NCBI GenBank assembly: GCA_003116995.1
Contig: BDSL01000078.1
Coordinates: forward strand, 62,001-126,000
Origin: Yamagishiella unicocca
Lineage: Eukaryota > Chlorophyta > Chlorophyceae > Chlamydomonadales > Volvocaceae
Direction: 5' to 3'
Length of the DNA stretch: 64,000 nucleotides
This document shows, in pieces, positions 49,901 through 60,941 of this stretch. The notes beneath the pieces were generated by a model. The model had not been told where the DNA came from and did no database searches. It was given only the letters and a program-made list of their open reading frames with translations. The first letter of the stretch is position 1; the number at the start of each line of letters is the position of its first letter. The position numbers and the translations under genes are program-made.

Positions 49901-51651
49901 AACAGATGTTCCTTGGCGACAGGCAACGACCCAGATCGAAACACAAACCGGACGGTCGGTCGGCGGACGTGCGAGTCAGTGCGAACAACGTTGCTGCCGC
50001 AGCCCCCGCCGCAGCCAAGTGACGCCCCCGCCGCCTTGGATGCACACATGGTACCACCGCGCCTGATGTCACGCGTGCCCTGCCCCTTCCACCGCCATAA
50101 AACCGTCCGCGCCCCTCCATCTCAATCTTTTCCGTCCGCGCCCCTCCATCTCAATCTTAACCGCCCGCGCCCCTGCATCCCAATATTTTCCGCCCGCGCC
50201 CCGCCATCTCAATATTTTCCGCCCGCCCCCAGCCATCCCAATATTTTCCGCCCGCGCCCCTCCATCTCAATATTTTCCGGCCGCGCCCCTTCGACCGCTT
50301 CCCGCCCCCGCCCCCGCCGTGGCAAACACACATGCTGGCGACCCCGCGTCCTCCCGCCCCCGCCACTTTCACTGCAGTATACATGTCGCCACACGACCCA
50401 CCATCGGGCACAGTATGTCCACTGCGGCGCCGCTGTCGATCTCATCGAAGAAGTCCGACAGGATAACGTACTGGAGGGTCATCGTGACTGTGTGGGCCAG
50501 CCGCACCTGGCGGGTGGGAGGGAAAGGGGTCAGGCGCCACTGCCCATTGTGTGTTGCGGGACGCAGGGTGGAAGGTGCGGGTGGGGTTCGATGTGGGTGC
50601 CCCCCACCTTGGGGGCCTGCCATGCTTACGGCGGCCGGCCTGCGTATTCTCTTTCTGTGGTTCTTTCTCTCCCTCATGCTGCCAGTCAACCCTTGATGTC
50701 AGCCCTCGCTGTACGGCAGCAAAGCGCGCATCGTGCCCCAGCACGGCCAGCATGATATCCCGCCAAGGCACCGCCGTCAACGGGTCAGTCAATACGGCGA
50801 CGAGAGCGGGTGCGGTCCCTCCCCTGCTCCCCTACAGTACCACCGCACCTTGCTGTAGCGGGTATCGAGGTCGCAGCGGGTGGGGAGGAAACCCGTACAC
50901 CGCGCAGCGGGTGGGGAGGGGGGCACAGGGGAGCATACACGTCGGAGGGAGGCTTGGGAAGGCGGTCAGTTGGAGCGACCCGATGACACGGTGACATGGG
51001 GGGCCTTCTGGGCAGGGCCCGTTTGGATCGATGGAGTGATGACGAGAGGAAATGGGGACCCGCGCTGCCCCATCGCCGCCCTCCAGTGCAGCAGTCAGTC
51101 ATGGGCAGGCACGGGCCAGCCCTGCGCTTGCGATGCAACGAGCAGGCCCCGAGTGAAATCCTAAGAATGGGATCGAAAGGACGATCGTGCGGGAGCACTG
51201 TAGGCCGGGGCACGCACCCTTGCGTGTGGTTGGCGCTCAACGCCACCCAGCGGTCGGGCCAGCCCTGGATGGTCAGGTTACGCCACACCGTGATCGGCAG
51301 CGAGTAACTGCGCGGAGGTGTGGGCGCGTCACGTGTGGAGCTCGTGTACATGGCTTGGGGCAGGGAGGTGGTTAGCTGCGCGTCCCGATAGCCCTATACG
51401 CTACGGCCTTAGAGCTGCAATAATCAAGGTAGTTCATGCCACGTTCATGATTGGTACCTGGCAAAGTCAGCATCCGTGAGTGTTGTGAAATCGCGCCCCA
51501 ATTGCAACGTCACAGGCCCTGACGAGTCAGCCAGCGCCTTGGCAAGCTCGGCTCCCGAATACACTGTAAGCGTAACTCCAGGTTCGAGCTGGCCCTGCCC
51601 GAGAGCTGTAGTTGCTGCAAGCAGCCCCATCACCAGCGAGAAGCTTAGCAT
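40920..51651 (-). CDS. Receptor-like TKL kinase, copy B (possibly altered or decaying paralog)
   Basis: Same architecture as copy A. Exons 51651-51458, 51307-51218, 50506-50402, 49823-49744, 49578-49323, 48920-48644 (3 nt shorter than A), 48111-47973 (membrane, 3 nt longer), 47213-46509, 46203-46129 (HRDLK), 45880-45824, 45632-45570 (DFGLS), 45134-45116 (PSYMAP), 44831-44790, 44160-44102 and 41895-41738. Catalytic motifs are intact. The exon 47213-46509 carries 28 extra bases relative to A, shifting frame if the ancestral acceptor is used. A second acceptor at 47173 (GCGGAAG) would give 665 nt and restore the kinase frame while losing 13 residues. In the tail, A's CAGG acceptor reads CAAG here (41377), which would move the frame and end the protein 16 residues later. 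It may be a functional variant or an early pseudogene. Confidence 0.72.
42818..44035. repeat. 16-bp satellite array in kinase B intron (GATCACGTGACGG type)
   Basis: About 1.2 kb, roughly 75 copies of a 16-bp unit TGCGATCACGTGACGG, with variants lacking two bases or carrying CTATCACGTG. It occupies the same intron as the array in copy A and ends about 65 bp from the donor. Here the palindromic core TCACGTGA dominates, whereas copy A is dominated by TCATGTGA. Confidence 0.95.
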
Positions 51652-52014
51652 CCCCTGCCTCCCTTGGCGAGACAGGGGAGCCGATGCCACTTGATGCTTA
51701 ATGACACAGAAGCACAGGCCGCCTACAGACCACCTCCCTTGCGCATACTCGGGATATGCTGCTGTACAGGTTTCCAACCTGCTAAGAGATAGTTGGGCTA
51801 AACCAGGTTTAGCCCGGTAACAGAGATGAAGTCTTTTAAACTCGTAGGTGAGGCTGCTAACACCTCAATAAATGTGTACATATGCAACCCAGACATCCAA
51901 AAGTGAAGTAGCCGGAAACACCGGCATTAAAGAGGAACTTGTCAAGTTGCTCTCTAAAAGACTATATTATGCACTGAGAGCCAATGAGGCATCATAATCA
52001 TTGAACCCGTAGCG

Positions 52015-52155
52015 TCGAGTAGTTATTCGCAGACATTACGAAACTTCGGCGGTGCAAGGCAAGAAAACGGACAAGGTCGTATCTGAACAGGTGCCACAAT
52101 TGTGCAGGATTGTGCCTGGCCGTCCGGATCGAGCAATCCAAGTTACGGACAATCC
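52015..52155 (-). repeat. Dispersed repeat, inverted copy of 38305-38445
   Basis: Reads GAACCCGTAGCGTCGAGTAG and GTGCCTGGCCGTCCGGATCG on the plus strand, the complement of the copy between the kinase blocks. The two copies flank block B in opposite orientation. Confidence 0.75.
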
Positions 52156-52734
52156 TGCCGTAGTCGAAGTACTTAAGTAAGGCAGCGACTATTGCCTATC
52201 TTTCGGCCATCAGCAGATCAGCAACGCACCCTGGGCTGGATGCGTCCCTTGGTCAAGTACCGGAACTGACAAGGCAAGTCCTTACTGGCCACGGAGTGAG
52301 TTTCGTTGCGGTTCAACGTCATAACGGCAACTTGCGCAAACTATGGGGTGATCCAAAGGTCCTTGATTATGTAGGATGGGGAATGGGATATTTTCGCGGC
52401 TCGCGGCCGCGCAATTTTGGGGAATACGGATTGGAAATACGCAGAACTGTACCAAATTCGTGCCACATTCGTGCAAGGGAGTGAATGTGTCCATAAGAAG
52501 AAGCTGCTGATTATAATAGGGGAGTTACAGTGTCCCCAAGCCCGGACTGATAGTATCATTGATAGTTAAGAAAGAGACCTGTATTATACAGATATGACAC
52601 CGTGGCAAATGTTACCTAAATCCCCCCCCACCCCCGCATTTCACCCTAAACCTTACACCGTTCACGTTGCTACAAGTAAGCACGGTGCGGTCTCCGCAGG
52701 CGTTGGTAGTGTTTCTCCCAGGTTGCTGCTTCTC

Positions 52735-52772
52735 ACGCACACACGTTCGCACACACACATACACACACATAC
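52735..52772. repeat. CA-rich microsatellite
   Basis: Imperfect (CA)n with CGCACACACG and ATACACACAT interruptions. No coding context. Confidence 0.9.
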
Positions 52773-52782
52773 ATGAACTGCC

Positions 52783-53055
52783 TCCCGAGTTCACGCCATG
52801 CCGCCCTTTCCCGTTCGGCTGCCATCCATCCTCGGCGGCTTACGGCGATAGGTACCCGTGGATATGGCGAGTGCAATGTGCCGGGCCTTGGGGGCAGGCC
52901 TTGACGAGTTTCGGCCGCTGCTGTCTGGAAATCCCTACACCCTCCCGTCTTGAGGGTTGGGGCCCCCGAATTCACGCCACGCCGCCCGTTCCCATCCGGC
53001 TGCCATACACCCTCGGTGGCTTATGGTAATGGATATGGCAAGTGCATTATGCCGG
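52783..53055. repeat. Two diverged copies of a segment, 181-bp period
   Basis: TTCACGCC at 52790 and 52971 begin parallel segments of about 90-105 bp, both with GCCGCCC, TTCGGCTGCCAT-like, CCTCGG, GGATATGGC and GTGCCGG-like phrases. Divergence of roughly one base in eight to ten indicates an older duplication. Confidence 0.75.
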
Positions 53056-53709
53056 TGGCATGTGTAAGTACAGCAACGCCCGGGCTTGAGGACACCGTAC
53101 CATCTCATTATTAAGCGCATCTGGCATCAAATGGTGTAGTACGTGCGTGCACTATTGAAACCGCGAAACGTGTCAGTACGGTAGGGTATGTAGCACCAAT
53201 AAGGGCCAGTTCACATGTGGTATTTCGGGTCCTCGACAATTTACGTGCCATCGTCGGTGCCATCTGAAGTTGAGAGGAGTGGTACGCTACGTCGACGCTA
53301 TCCTTAAAGCTTTTTGCACTACAAGACGTAAAAAACATTTACCTGTACGTTCGCAAAAAATGTGACGGCGCACGATGTCACCGGTCATTTGGCGTCTGAC
53401 CCTGCAGTTATTTACGCCGCCACCAGTAGAATGTACGCCCATTCACTAGCGCTACGTCACTAATACCATCGGTACTCAACGAAGTTGAGGGCCGATTCCC
53501 GCGCGCTGAACAACAAAACAAGATAGACTACTTGCCAGCACGCCTAGCCTAAGTCCTGACAGGTCCTGAGAACACGGACTAGTGGCATTCTGCCGTACAG
53601 CCTCATGCCCAAGGGGCCTACGCCCAGTTAACCCGGCTATAGCTGTGGAAAGCCCGCATTACATTAACTCCTTTATTTTTCAGTCAAAGCTCAGCATGAA
53701 GCCGGGTGC

Positions 53710-54110
53710 TCACGGAGCTGGCGCGTTTTGGCAACCCATGGCTCCTGAACACCGTGCCAAAAGGCCGGCAGCGGCGCAGACTTTGCGCAGTTCGTGTCTG
53801 AAAATAGCAAGTGAGCGACGTGGGCAACGGGTGGCGAACACAGAGCTGCGGAAGGGCCTTGGCCCGCTGCCCGTACCGCCGCTGTCCATGCCGCCGCTGC
53901 CCAAGCCGCCGAGACCATGGGCCCCCAGACCATGGCTGCCGCCCATGCCGCCGCTGCTCATGTTGTCGAAACCGTGGCCGCTGCTCATGTCGCCGCTGCC
54001 CATGCCGCCGCTGCCCATGTTGCCGAAGCCACCGCCGGGCATGGGCTGAAATGCGCCGGCCATAAACTGCCGGTTCTGGATGGCGGAGTCTTTTACACCT
54101 GCATGGTTGT
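53710..54110 (-). CDS. Possible exon of a Gly/Met-rich protein
   Basis: The minus strand encodes QFMAGAFQPMPGGGFGNMG followed by repeats of GSGGMGSGDMSSG, MSSGGMGG and GLGAHGLGGLGSGGMDSGG, ending near 53860-53710. An acceptor-like CAACCATGCAG precedes it at about 54100. Such Gly/Met repeats occur in RNA-binding and structural proteins, but there is no domain to decide. Neighbouring minus frames (54466-54726) are also Gly/Ala-rich and may belong to the same gene. The opposite strand gives a Pro-rich frame over the same bases, so the strand is not certain. Confidence 0.3.
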
Positions 54111-57100
54111 CATCTGCATATCTATCTGCATTTCTGCAAGCTGTACCAACGCGGCTGTGCCTTCCCTCCTTGCTGGCTGGGCTGGGACATTTCTTCGATT
54201 CAAGACAGGAAGTGCGACCGAGTGTGGTTAGTGCGGGCCTCAAGTGATGAAGGTGGTGCCAACACTGCGGACTCAGGCGACTTTTCTGCTGCCTGTGATG
54301 CCCAGAACCACCAGCACCTGGCTGCGGAGCCTGCTGCCTACTTCTCCATACCCTGGTTCCCTTACCCCCTTTCCGTCCCCCTGTGGTCGGTGGCCTGGCC
54401 AGAGTCTGGCCTGGATGTGCTGCCTCCTGATGTTGGCGCTGTTGCCAGTAATTGGCACTTGGGTATCAATGGCTTGAGATACACGTGTATCCAATCATCG
54501 CCATACACCACCACTTGGTCCCTCCGCCAGGACCGGCGCTCCCGCTGCTGTGTACGCCACAGCCGATGCTTCCGTGTGCAGAGCCCCACAGGGCCCCCCT
54601 GCCAGGTCCGCAGCTCCCGCTGCCGCCCATGCTTCCCTTTGCAGAGCCCCCACCGCTGGGTCCGGCCCTCCAGCTACTGGGTCCGGTGCCGCCGCTAGCA
54701 GGCAAATCATCTAGTGTATGCCTCACAACCCCTCTCGAAGGCTGGGGTATGGCGTCTGGGTGGCAGCTGGAAAGAAAACATGTTTTTCCCCTTGCGCAGC
54801 CTTCGTTCCCGCTGTCTGTTTGCTCATATCTGGCGACAGTATTTCGTCCTACTTCGTCATCCTCTGCATCCCTTCGTCAACGGTATGAACTGCCATCCTC
54901 CACAGCGGTACCGCTAGTTTCGGCATGCTCTGGCAATGCGTCCGATCCAGTGGCACCGCTGCCCGCGGGCACCAGCCAAGGGACGCCTTTGATATATTTC
55001 TGGCCGTCTACAGTAAGGATATCGCCAGGTTCGGCCATACAAGGTCAACATCCTACACCGTTCGCGTACGGCCGCCCTTTCCTGCTGCTTCGCGCGGGTT
55101 GTGCGAATCGTTTTGTGGTGCCTGGCGGCCTTGAAGTCGGTTGGCTGTGCTGTTGCGCATGCGTTGCATCTTGGCTACTGTTGTGGCAGGGTGGCCTTTG
55201 TGCCTTTTGAGGCTTTCCTCTCCTCTTCGGGGCGTCTGCTGGGTTCAGCCCCGGCTGTCGTATGATGAGGCCCGGCATGGACTCTTCTTCTTGTCCTGGA
55301 TCGGCCTCGGTCCGGCTGCCTTTTCCCGACCAGTGAGGAGTGGTTTTGACTTCGTCCGGTGATCTGTGTTGTGGCCTGGTCCATTGGGCCCGCCTGGTTG
55401 CGCTTCCGCGCTCGTAGCCGCTCTGGCTCCCCTGTAACACTCGCATTCTGGATTCGCCCGGGCTTGAGCTGACAGTAACCTCTCATTATCTAATGATCAG
55501 CAAGGTTTTCCGCATCTGGCGTTTTTCGCGTCCCCATGACCAACCCTTGACGCCTCCTACTCCGGTTGCAACCCTGGCGATTAACCTTCTGGGCATATGG
55601 TTTTGGCGGGTCGCGCGCCCCGCTCGATGAGGTGCGGAGATCGCGTCGCGTTTCCGTCGTCTTCCGTATATCGGAGAAGCTTCGACTCCTCGAAGCGAAG
55701 AATGAGCGAAGAATGAGTGTAGAGATAGGCAATTTGTTGCGAAGGAACTGATGTATTGCGTGGAAGCAGTGCGCATCAGTGCGCATGGGGAGGAGTGGAG
55801 AGGTACGGCGATTTGGGAGCCGAGCTTCCTAAGGTCGCGCGCGCTCATTCCCAGTTAACTGTCGTAATTTGGCACTAACAAGGGGCTTGTCACGCTGCTG
55901 GGACAGTGTCCTCTAGTTTCCCACCCACCCGCCCAGTGCGCCGCTTTGGAGTGGTTGAGAGGACCTGGTTCGGAGAGGTTCGGAGGTCGTATTTACGACC
56001 ATCACGATAGTATAGCTGAGCCGATTGATGCCACGTACCGTTACGTACCGCGTCGGCCGCAGGCTGCTGGGAGCGCTGCCTACCGGACTAGTCCTCCTCG
56101 CCTCGCCGGCATCATTAGCACATTAACGGGCGGTTGCCGGTTGGGTTTCTGTCTCTTTCGTCTACTCCAGTGTCAGGCGATGTGCTCAATGGTTCTGCCT
56201 TTTGGTCTGGAACTCGCTGTAAAATGCACTACTTTGATCAGCTAATCGCTGCCTGAGTGCCGATGAGGTCACCTTGCTGGTGCTGTCTGCCTGCACACTG
56301 CTGCACGTGGCATCTGTGCGCCTGCGATAATTCTGGCATGGCAAGGGACAACTTGCTTGGCTCGGTACACCTCTGCTCACTTCACAGCTACTTACAAAGG
56401 GCCTCTCGTTGCCACGAAAATGACCTTTAGGCAACTCCCATTCCCTGACCGATGGCGCCAACCCCCAAAGCTTGTTCAGCCCATTGCGCATGGCTTTCAG
56501 TGCTCGCCACAGCACATACGATGGAGTCGCGCGGTACTACCCACGTAAACGCAATCGCGACACGCCTTACAAACTTAGCCTTGAGTGCAAGGCCGCGCAC
56601 GGCATCATCCCAAAGCACTCACGCCACAGATCGCCCGCCTGCTTCTTGCTTTCCGCCTTGTTGCCTGGAAACGATCGTCGATTGAACAAGGAATGCCCCA
56701 CGTGACGGACGAGACCGACACCGAGATACCCCTAGCTTATCCCCCTCCATCCGGCAGCAGAGGCCACCGCACCGCCGCTTTCGTGACACCGATCGTCCGA
56801 CCGTCCAGCCCACCCACACGTACGGCCACCCAGCAGCCAACGCGCGCCTCCTCTTGCCGCCCTTTCCTTTATTTCACAACCCGCTGCCTACCAAGCCAGT
56901 TGCTAAACCGGAGAATTACGGGCGTAATAGCTGAATGCAAAACAGTTACCGGTGACGATCCTATCTGCGCAAATCGACCTGTGCAGTCTCCTCCTGGCCC
57001 CGCTTCCCCGCTCGCCCCCCCTGCCGCCCACCGGCTCCGTACCACGCATCGGTCGCGGACGCTCCGGAACCTTCAGGAGCATATCAACACACGCAATACC

Positions 57101-57346
57101 CGCTGCCCGCCACCTCGCCCACCCCAGCGAGGACACTGCGCCTGCTGCTGCCGCCCACACACCCTACTCTAGCAGGGCGCCCGCTTCACGGCCCGGCGCC
57201 CCGCAGCCCATAACGCCCACGTCGCCACACCAACACCCTACCCCTCTGCACTTCCACGCACCTCACTGCCACCACCAACCCGCTGGCCACGGCGAAACAA
57301 ACGCGCCTGTCTCCTAATTAAGCACCTGACCGCCCCCATACCCATC
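54111..57346. other. Gene-poor region with LINE remnant
   Basis: Apart from the LINE piece and possible Gly/Ala-rich minus frames near 54466-54726, no frame here is recognisable. Frames of 100-195 codons (for example plus 56585-57172, rich in Pro/Arg/Thr) lack supporting features. Composition becomes GC-rich again after about 57000, toward the MORN gene. Confidence 0.4.
55040..55460 (+). mobile_element. LINE 3' fragment, same family as 8440-9600
   Basis: The plus strand from about 55340 to 55450 is the complement-oriented match of the 3' untranslated end at 8480-8590 (shared GCGGAAGCGCAACCAGGCGG and CCAGAATGCGAGT on the other strand). The sequence just before it appears to be the end of the same element. 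It is heavily 5'-truncated. Left boundary approximate. Confidence 0.65.
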
Positions 57347-57351
57347 TTACA
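57347..57351 (-). terminator. Possible polyadenylation signal of the MORN3-like gene
   Basis: TGTAA on the minus strand 36 bp after the stop codon. It is the right motif for a chlorophyte, but unusually close to the stop, so a more distal signal may be used. Confidence 0.3.
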
Positions 57352-57386
57352 GGGCACCGCTCCCTCGCTTACCACGGTCCAGCACG

Positions 57387-60300
57387 CTACGCACCCTCCT
57401 CCTGCCCCGCCTCGGCCGCACCGTCGTACCCCTCATCCCCGCCATCCTCCTCCTCCCCCGGGAGAAAATGCTCCTCGTCACCCTCATTCGCAGCAGGCAT
57501 CTGCGCCGCCGCCGCCGCCGCCGCAAAGGCCTCAGGATCCTCTTCACCCTCATACACATCGCCCTCGTCCGCCTGCCCCTCGTACCCCCCCACCTCACCG
57601 TCCGTCAGCGCGGTGGGGTCCTCGGCGGCGGCCTCCGCGGCCTCCGCTGCGGCGGTGGCGGCGAGCATGTGCGCCAGGCCGGTGCCGGCGGCGATGCCGC
57701 GCGTGCCGGCGGTGGCGGAGAGGGTGGCGGTGGCCTGGGCGGCCGCGGCGTCGACGGCGGCCTCCGCCTCCGCCGCCACGGCCTCGTCTTGGAAGTGCGT
57801 GACGACCAGCATGAAGGAGTCGAAGCTGATGCGGCCCTGGGGAGGGGTGGTTTGGCGCGGAGAAGGAGAAGGAGGGTAAAAGAAGGAGGAGGAGGGTAAA
57901 AGAAGGAGAAGAGGGAGGGTAAAAGAAGAAGGAGGGTAAAAGAAGAAGAAGGAGGGTAAAAGAAGGAGAAAGAAGAGGCAGGCTGGTGAGAATCAGGGCG
58001 GAGAGGGAGGCAGGTGGGTGGGAGATGGCGGGAAGGGGGAGAGGTCTGAAGGCCCCCACATGACATGACATGCGTAGTTCCCCCCCCGCGCGAGCTCGGG
58101 AGTGTCCCGCGTGACCGGCGGGGAAGTGGTGAGCAGACCCGGTGACCGGCGGGGAAGTGGTGAGCAGACCCGGTGACCGGCGGGGAAGTGGTGAGCAGAC
58201 CCGGTGACCGGCTAGGCGGGCAGCGACTGAGACGACGTGTTTGCGACACCGGTATGTACTGTACTTTGGGTTTCAATGAACCTTATACGGACTTTTCCCC
58301 CAGCCGTTGCACCGGCACCGGAGGCCCGGCGCCTCAATGTACCTCTTACGGACTTATTCCCCGGCCGTTGCACCGACAACGGCAACGGCGGCGGCCTCCC
58401 CCCTCCTGCGCGAACGCACCGTGGTCACGGCCCTCCTCTTCATGAGCTCCTCCACCAGGCCGCGGGTGGACTGCGCGGCAGGGTCCAGACCCGCCATCAC
58501 CACCAGCTCGCGAAGCTGGTGCGGCAGGAGACCCACCTCGGGCCCGTCACCTGCGTGGCGGGCAGCCCCCCGGAGCGAGTGTTGAGGAGGCGCAGAGGCG
58601 GAAGGGAGCGAACGAGTGTGCCTGCGCTAGCAATAAGGTTTCTTGAACCCCTAACAAAACACCCCCTGCCCCCCTTGTTGGTTTTACTTTACAGTACCGA
58701 CCCACGGTCTCCTCGCATGCCGTCCCCGCACCCACCCGCCGGCCCCCTAGTTGGTTTTCCTTTTCAGTACCGACCCACGGGTCTCCTCGCATGCCGTCCC
58801 CGCACCCATCCTCCGGCCCCCGCACCCACCCGCCGCCATGAGCGTGAAGCTGTGCCTCAGCATCTCGATGTCCCTCTCGCTTAGATTGCCGCTGGCCGCC
58901 TGCACCGCCTTGAGCGCCTTGCTACCGCCCTGCTGCCGGTCGCGCCGCACGGTGACCACCTGCTCCGCCAGCACCTTGGAGGGCTGCAGCAGCTGCAGGG
59001 GGGGCAGCCGGGCGATGGCTTCGCCGGCGGCGGCTGCATCTAGCTGGCGGACCGCGGCCATGGAGGCGAGGTGGCCCTGAGGGGAGGGGGGGAGAGGAGA
59101 GAAGAGCGAAAGGGATATCGGTACCGGCAACGCATCAGGCCTCACCCGATCTGTTGGTTGCACTCTGATAGCGCCTCTGCGACGGCGTGTCGCCGGGTGT
59201 AGCTGCCGGTATCCCCGGCGCCGGTGCGTCCAGCCGCCCGCTTCAAACGCCTGGTGGCTCATCATCCGGGCGCCGCCACGCTACCCACCCGGTCCCCTTT
59301 GCCCCCTTCCTCCGCCCCGGCCCCTCCCCCGGCCCCTCCCCCGCCCTTTCCCCGCCCCTCTCCCGTCCTTCCCGGCCCCTCCCCGCCCCTCCCGGCCCCT
59401 CCCCCGTCCTTCCCGGCCCCTCCCACGTCCTTCCCGGCCCCTCCCCACCCCTTCCCGGCCCCTCCCCGCCCCTCCCCCGCCCCTAAAACCCCAACCGCCA
59501 GCGCGCACCCTCAGCGGCGCCAGGTCGCTGTCGTCGATCTCCAGCACCGTGCCGCAGCGGGGGCTGTCCTTGACGTACTCCGCCACGTACTTCTTCTGGC
59601 GGGACATCATGTGCAAGGTGCCCATGCCCTCGCGCCGGTCCGACAAGAAGTTGCCGATGAAGATGTCGCCTGGGCAGAGGGGGAACGGGGCGCCAGGGTT
59701 TCACACGAAGACGACCCGAGGACGCACTCGACCCCCCCACGAAACCCCAGCACCCACCTCGCAACGCCCGTCTGGCCCCCTCTCGTGGCCCCCTCTCGTG
59801 CCCCCCGTCCCCCTCTCTTCCCCCCTCCCCTCCCTGCACCTTTCCCCTTCCCCGCACTAACCCGCCCTCCCCTGGAGCCCGCTGCCGCAGCTCACCGCTG
59901 GCCATGTACATTGTCCCCGCTCCGTTGCGCTTGTCGTCCGCCCACTGGCCCACGTACATGTCGCCGTTGGAGTACTCGTAGCGGCCGGAGCCGTGACGCA
60001 GGTTGGCCACCCAGTCACCCGAATACACCTCGCCGGTGCCGTAGTAGCGAGTGCCGTTGCCCTCGCGGCGGCCCTGGATCCAGTCGCCGTCAAACTGCAG
60101 GACCCACTCCTTGGATTTACCCTCCTGCGGAGAGAGGAGAGACGCACATTGGTCGTTTGGTTTGGCTTGGTTTGCTCTGGTTTGGCTTGGTTTAGGTCGG
60201 GTTGGATTGCCGCAACACGAGCTGCCAGGACCACAAACCCCGGGTTCGGGGTCCCTTCCCACCCCGTTGCTAGTACCCGATAAACCAGGAGGCAGCGCGG

Positions 60301-60941
60301 ATTGCCTCGCCTCCTTCCCTCCCCCCTTGCCGGCCCGCCTTCCCCCCCCGCCGGCCCGCCCCTTCCCCTCATCTCCCCTTCCCCTCATCTCCCCTTCCCC
60401 TCATCTCCCCTTCCTCTCATCTCCCCCGCCCCCCATATCCCCTTCCCCTCACACCCCTTCCGACACACCTTCTGCACGAAGTACTGTCCCCGGCCATGCG
60501 GCCGACCCGCCAGCACCTCGCCCTCGTAGCGACCCCCGCTGGCCCCCAGCAGGGTACCCTGCTTGCCCGCACGACCGGGACCTGGGGGGAGGACGCGGGG
60601 CAGCGCAGGGCCCGGAGGAGGGCTGTAACCACGACACGTACGACGACTCGTACGTGCGACCTGTACGGGTTTCCTCTCAACCGCTCGAACCCACCCGTCA
60701 AGCTGGACGTGAGGGGGCAGCGCTCCCGCGTCGTGGCCCTCCAGCTGCGCGGCTCCGATCGCCGCGGCAATGTCGGACGAGGCGGTGAGCTGGCTCGCTG
60801 CACGGTGACGGGGTTGGGCATCTCAATCTCGCGGTACTTGGTGGAGGGATGGTCCATTTGGGGCCGCTCCGTTTGGCCCCGGGCGGTCGTGGCGCCGCTG
60901 GGACCGCCAGTGCTGGACCGCGGCTGGGCGTCGTAGGGCAT
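57387..60941 (-). CDS. MORN3: MORN3-like protein with added EF-hand-like segment and acidic tail
   Basis: MORN3 is a ciliary/sperm-associated MORN-repeat protein. Seven exons close in phase: 60941-60695, 60581-60469, 60124-59896, 59669-59509, 59076-58830, 58550-58420 and 57836-57387 (1578 nt, 525 aa). ATG at 60941. MORN units include GRYEGEVLAGRPHGRGQY, FDGDWIQGRREGNGTRYY, YSGDWVANLRHGSGRYEY and MYVGQWADDKRNGAGTM, at about residues 100-200. The MORN3 hallmark after the repeats is present (KDSPRCGTVLEIDDSDLAPL, then LLQPSKVLAEQVV). Beyond the usual end of about 240 aa come LSERDIEMLRHSFTLMAAG, GLLPHQLRELVVMAGLD and GRISFDSFMLVVTHF, a pattern like a degenerate EF-hand pair without clear Ca ligands. 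An Ala/Glu/Asp-rich tail of about 130 aa follows. Probably axonemal or basal-body associated (inference). Confidence 0.85.

Larger units (their letters stand above)
39488..51885. repeat. Duplicated block B (about 12.4 kb, direct repeat of block A)
   Basis: Collinear with 24177-36110. It is longer mostly because its satellite array is about 0.6 kb larger, partly offset by the absence of about 340 bp present in copy A at 33727-34068. The two blocks are head to tail, 3.4 kb apart, as expected from an ordinary segmental tandem duplication. Confidence 0.92.
51886..53580. other. Gene-poor, AT-richer region after block B
   Basis: No recognisable coding sequence on either strand. Noted inside: the inverted dispersed repeat (52015-52155), a CA microsatellite (about 52735-52772) and a 181-bp-period duplication (52783-53055). 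Confidence 0.5.

Noticed and set aside
56585..57172. Plus-strand 195-codon frame
   Set aside because: Arg/Pro/Thr-rich composition with no domain and rare-codon-like usage; probably chance in GC-rich DNA.
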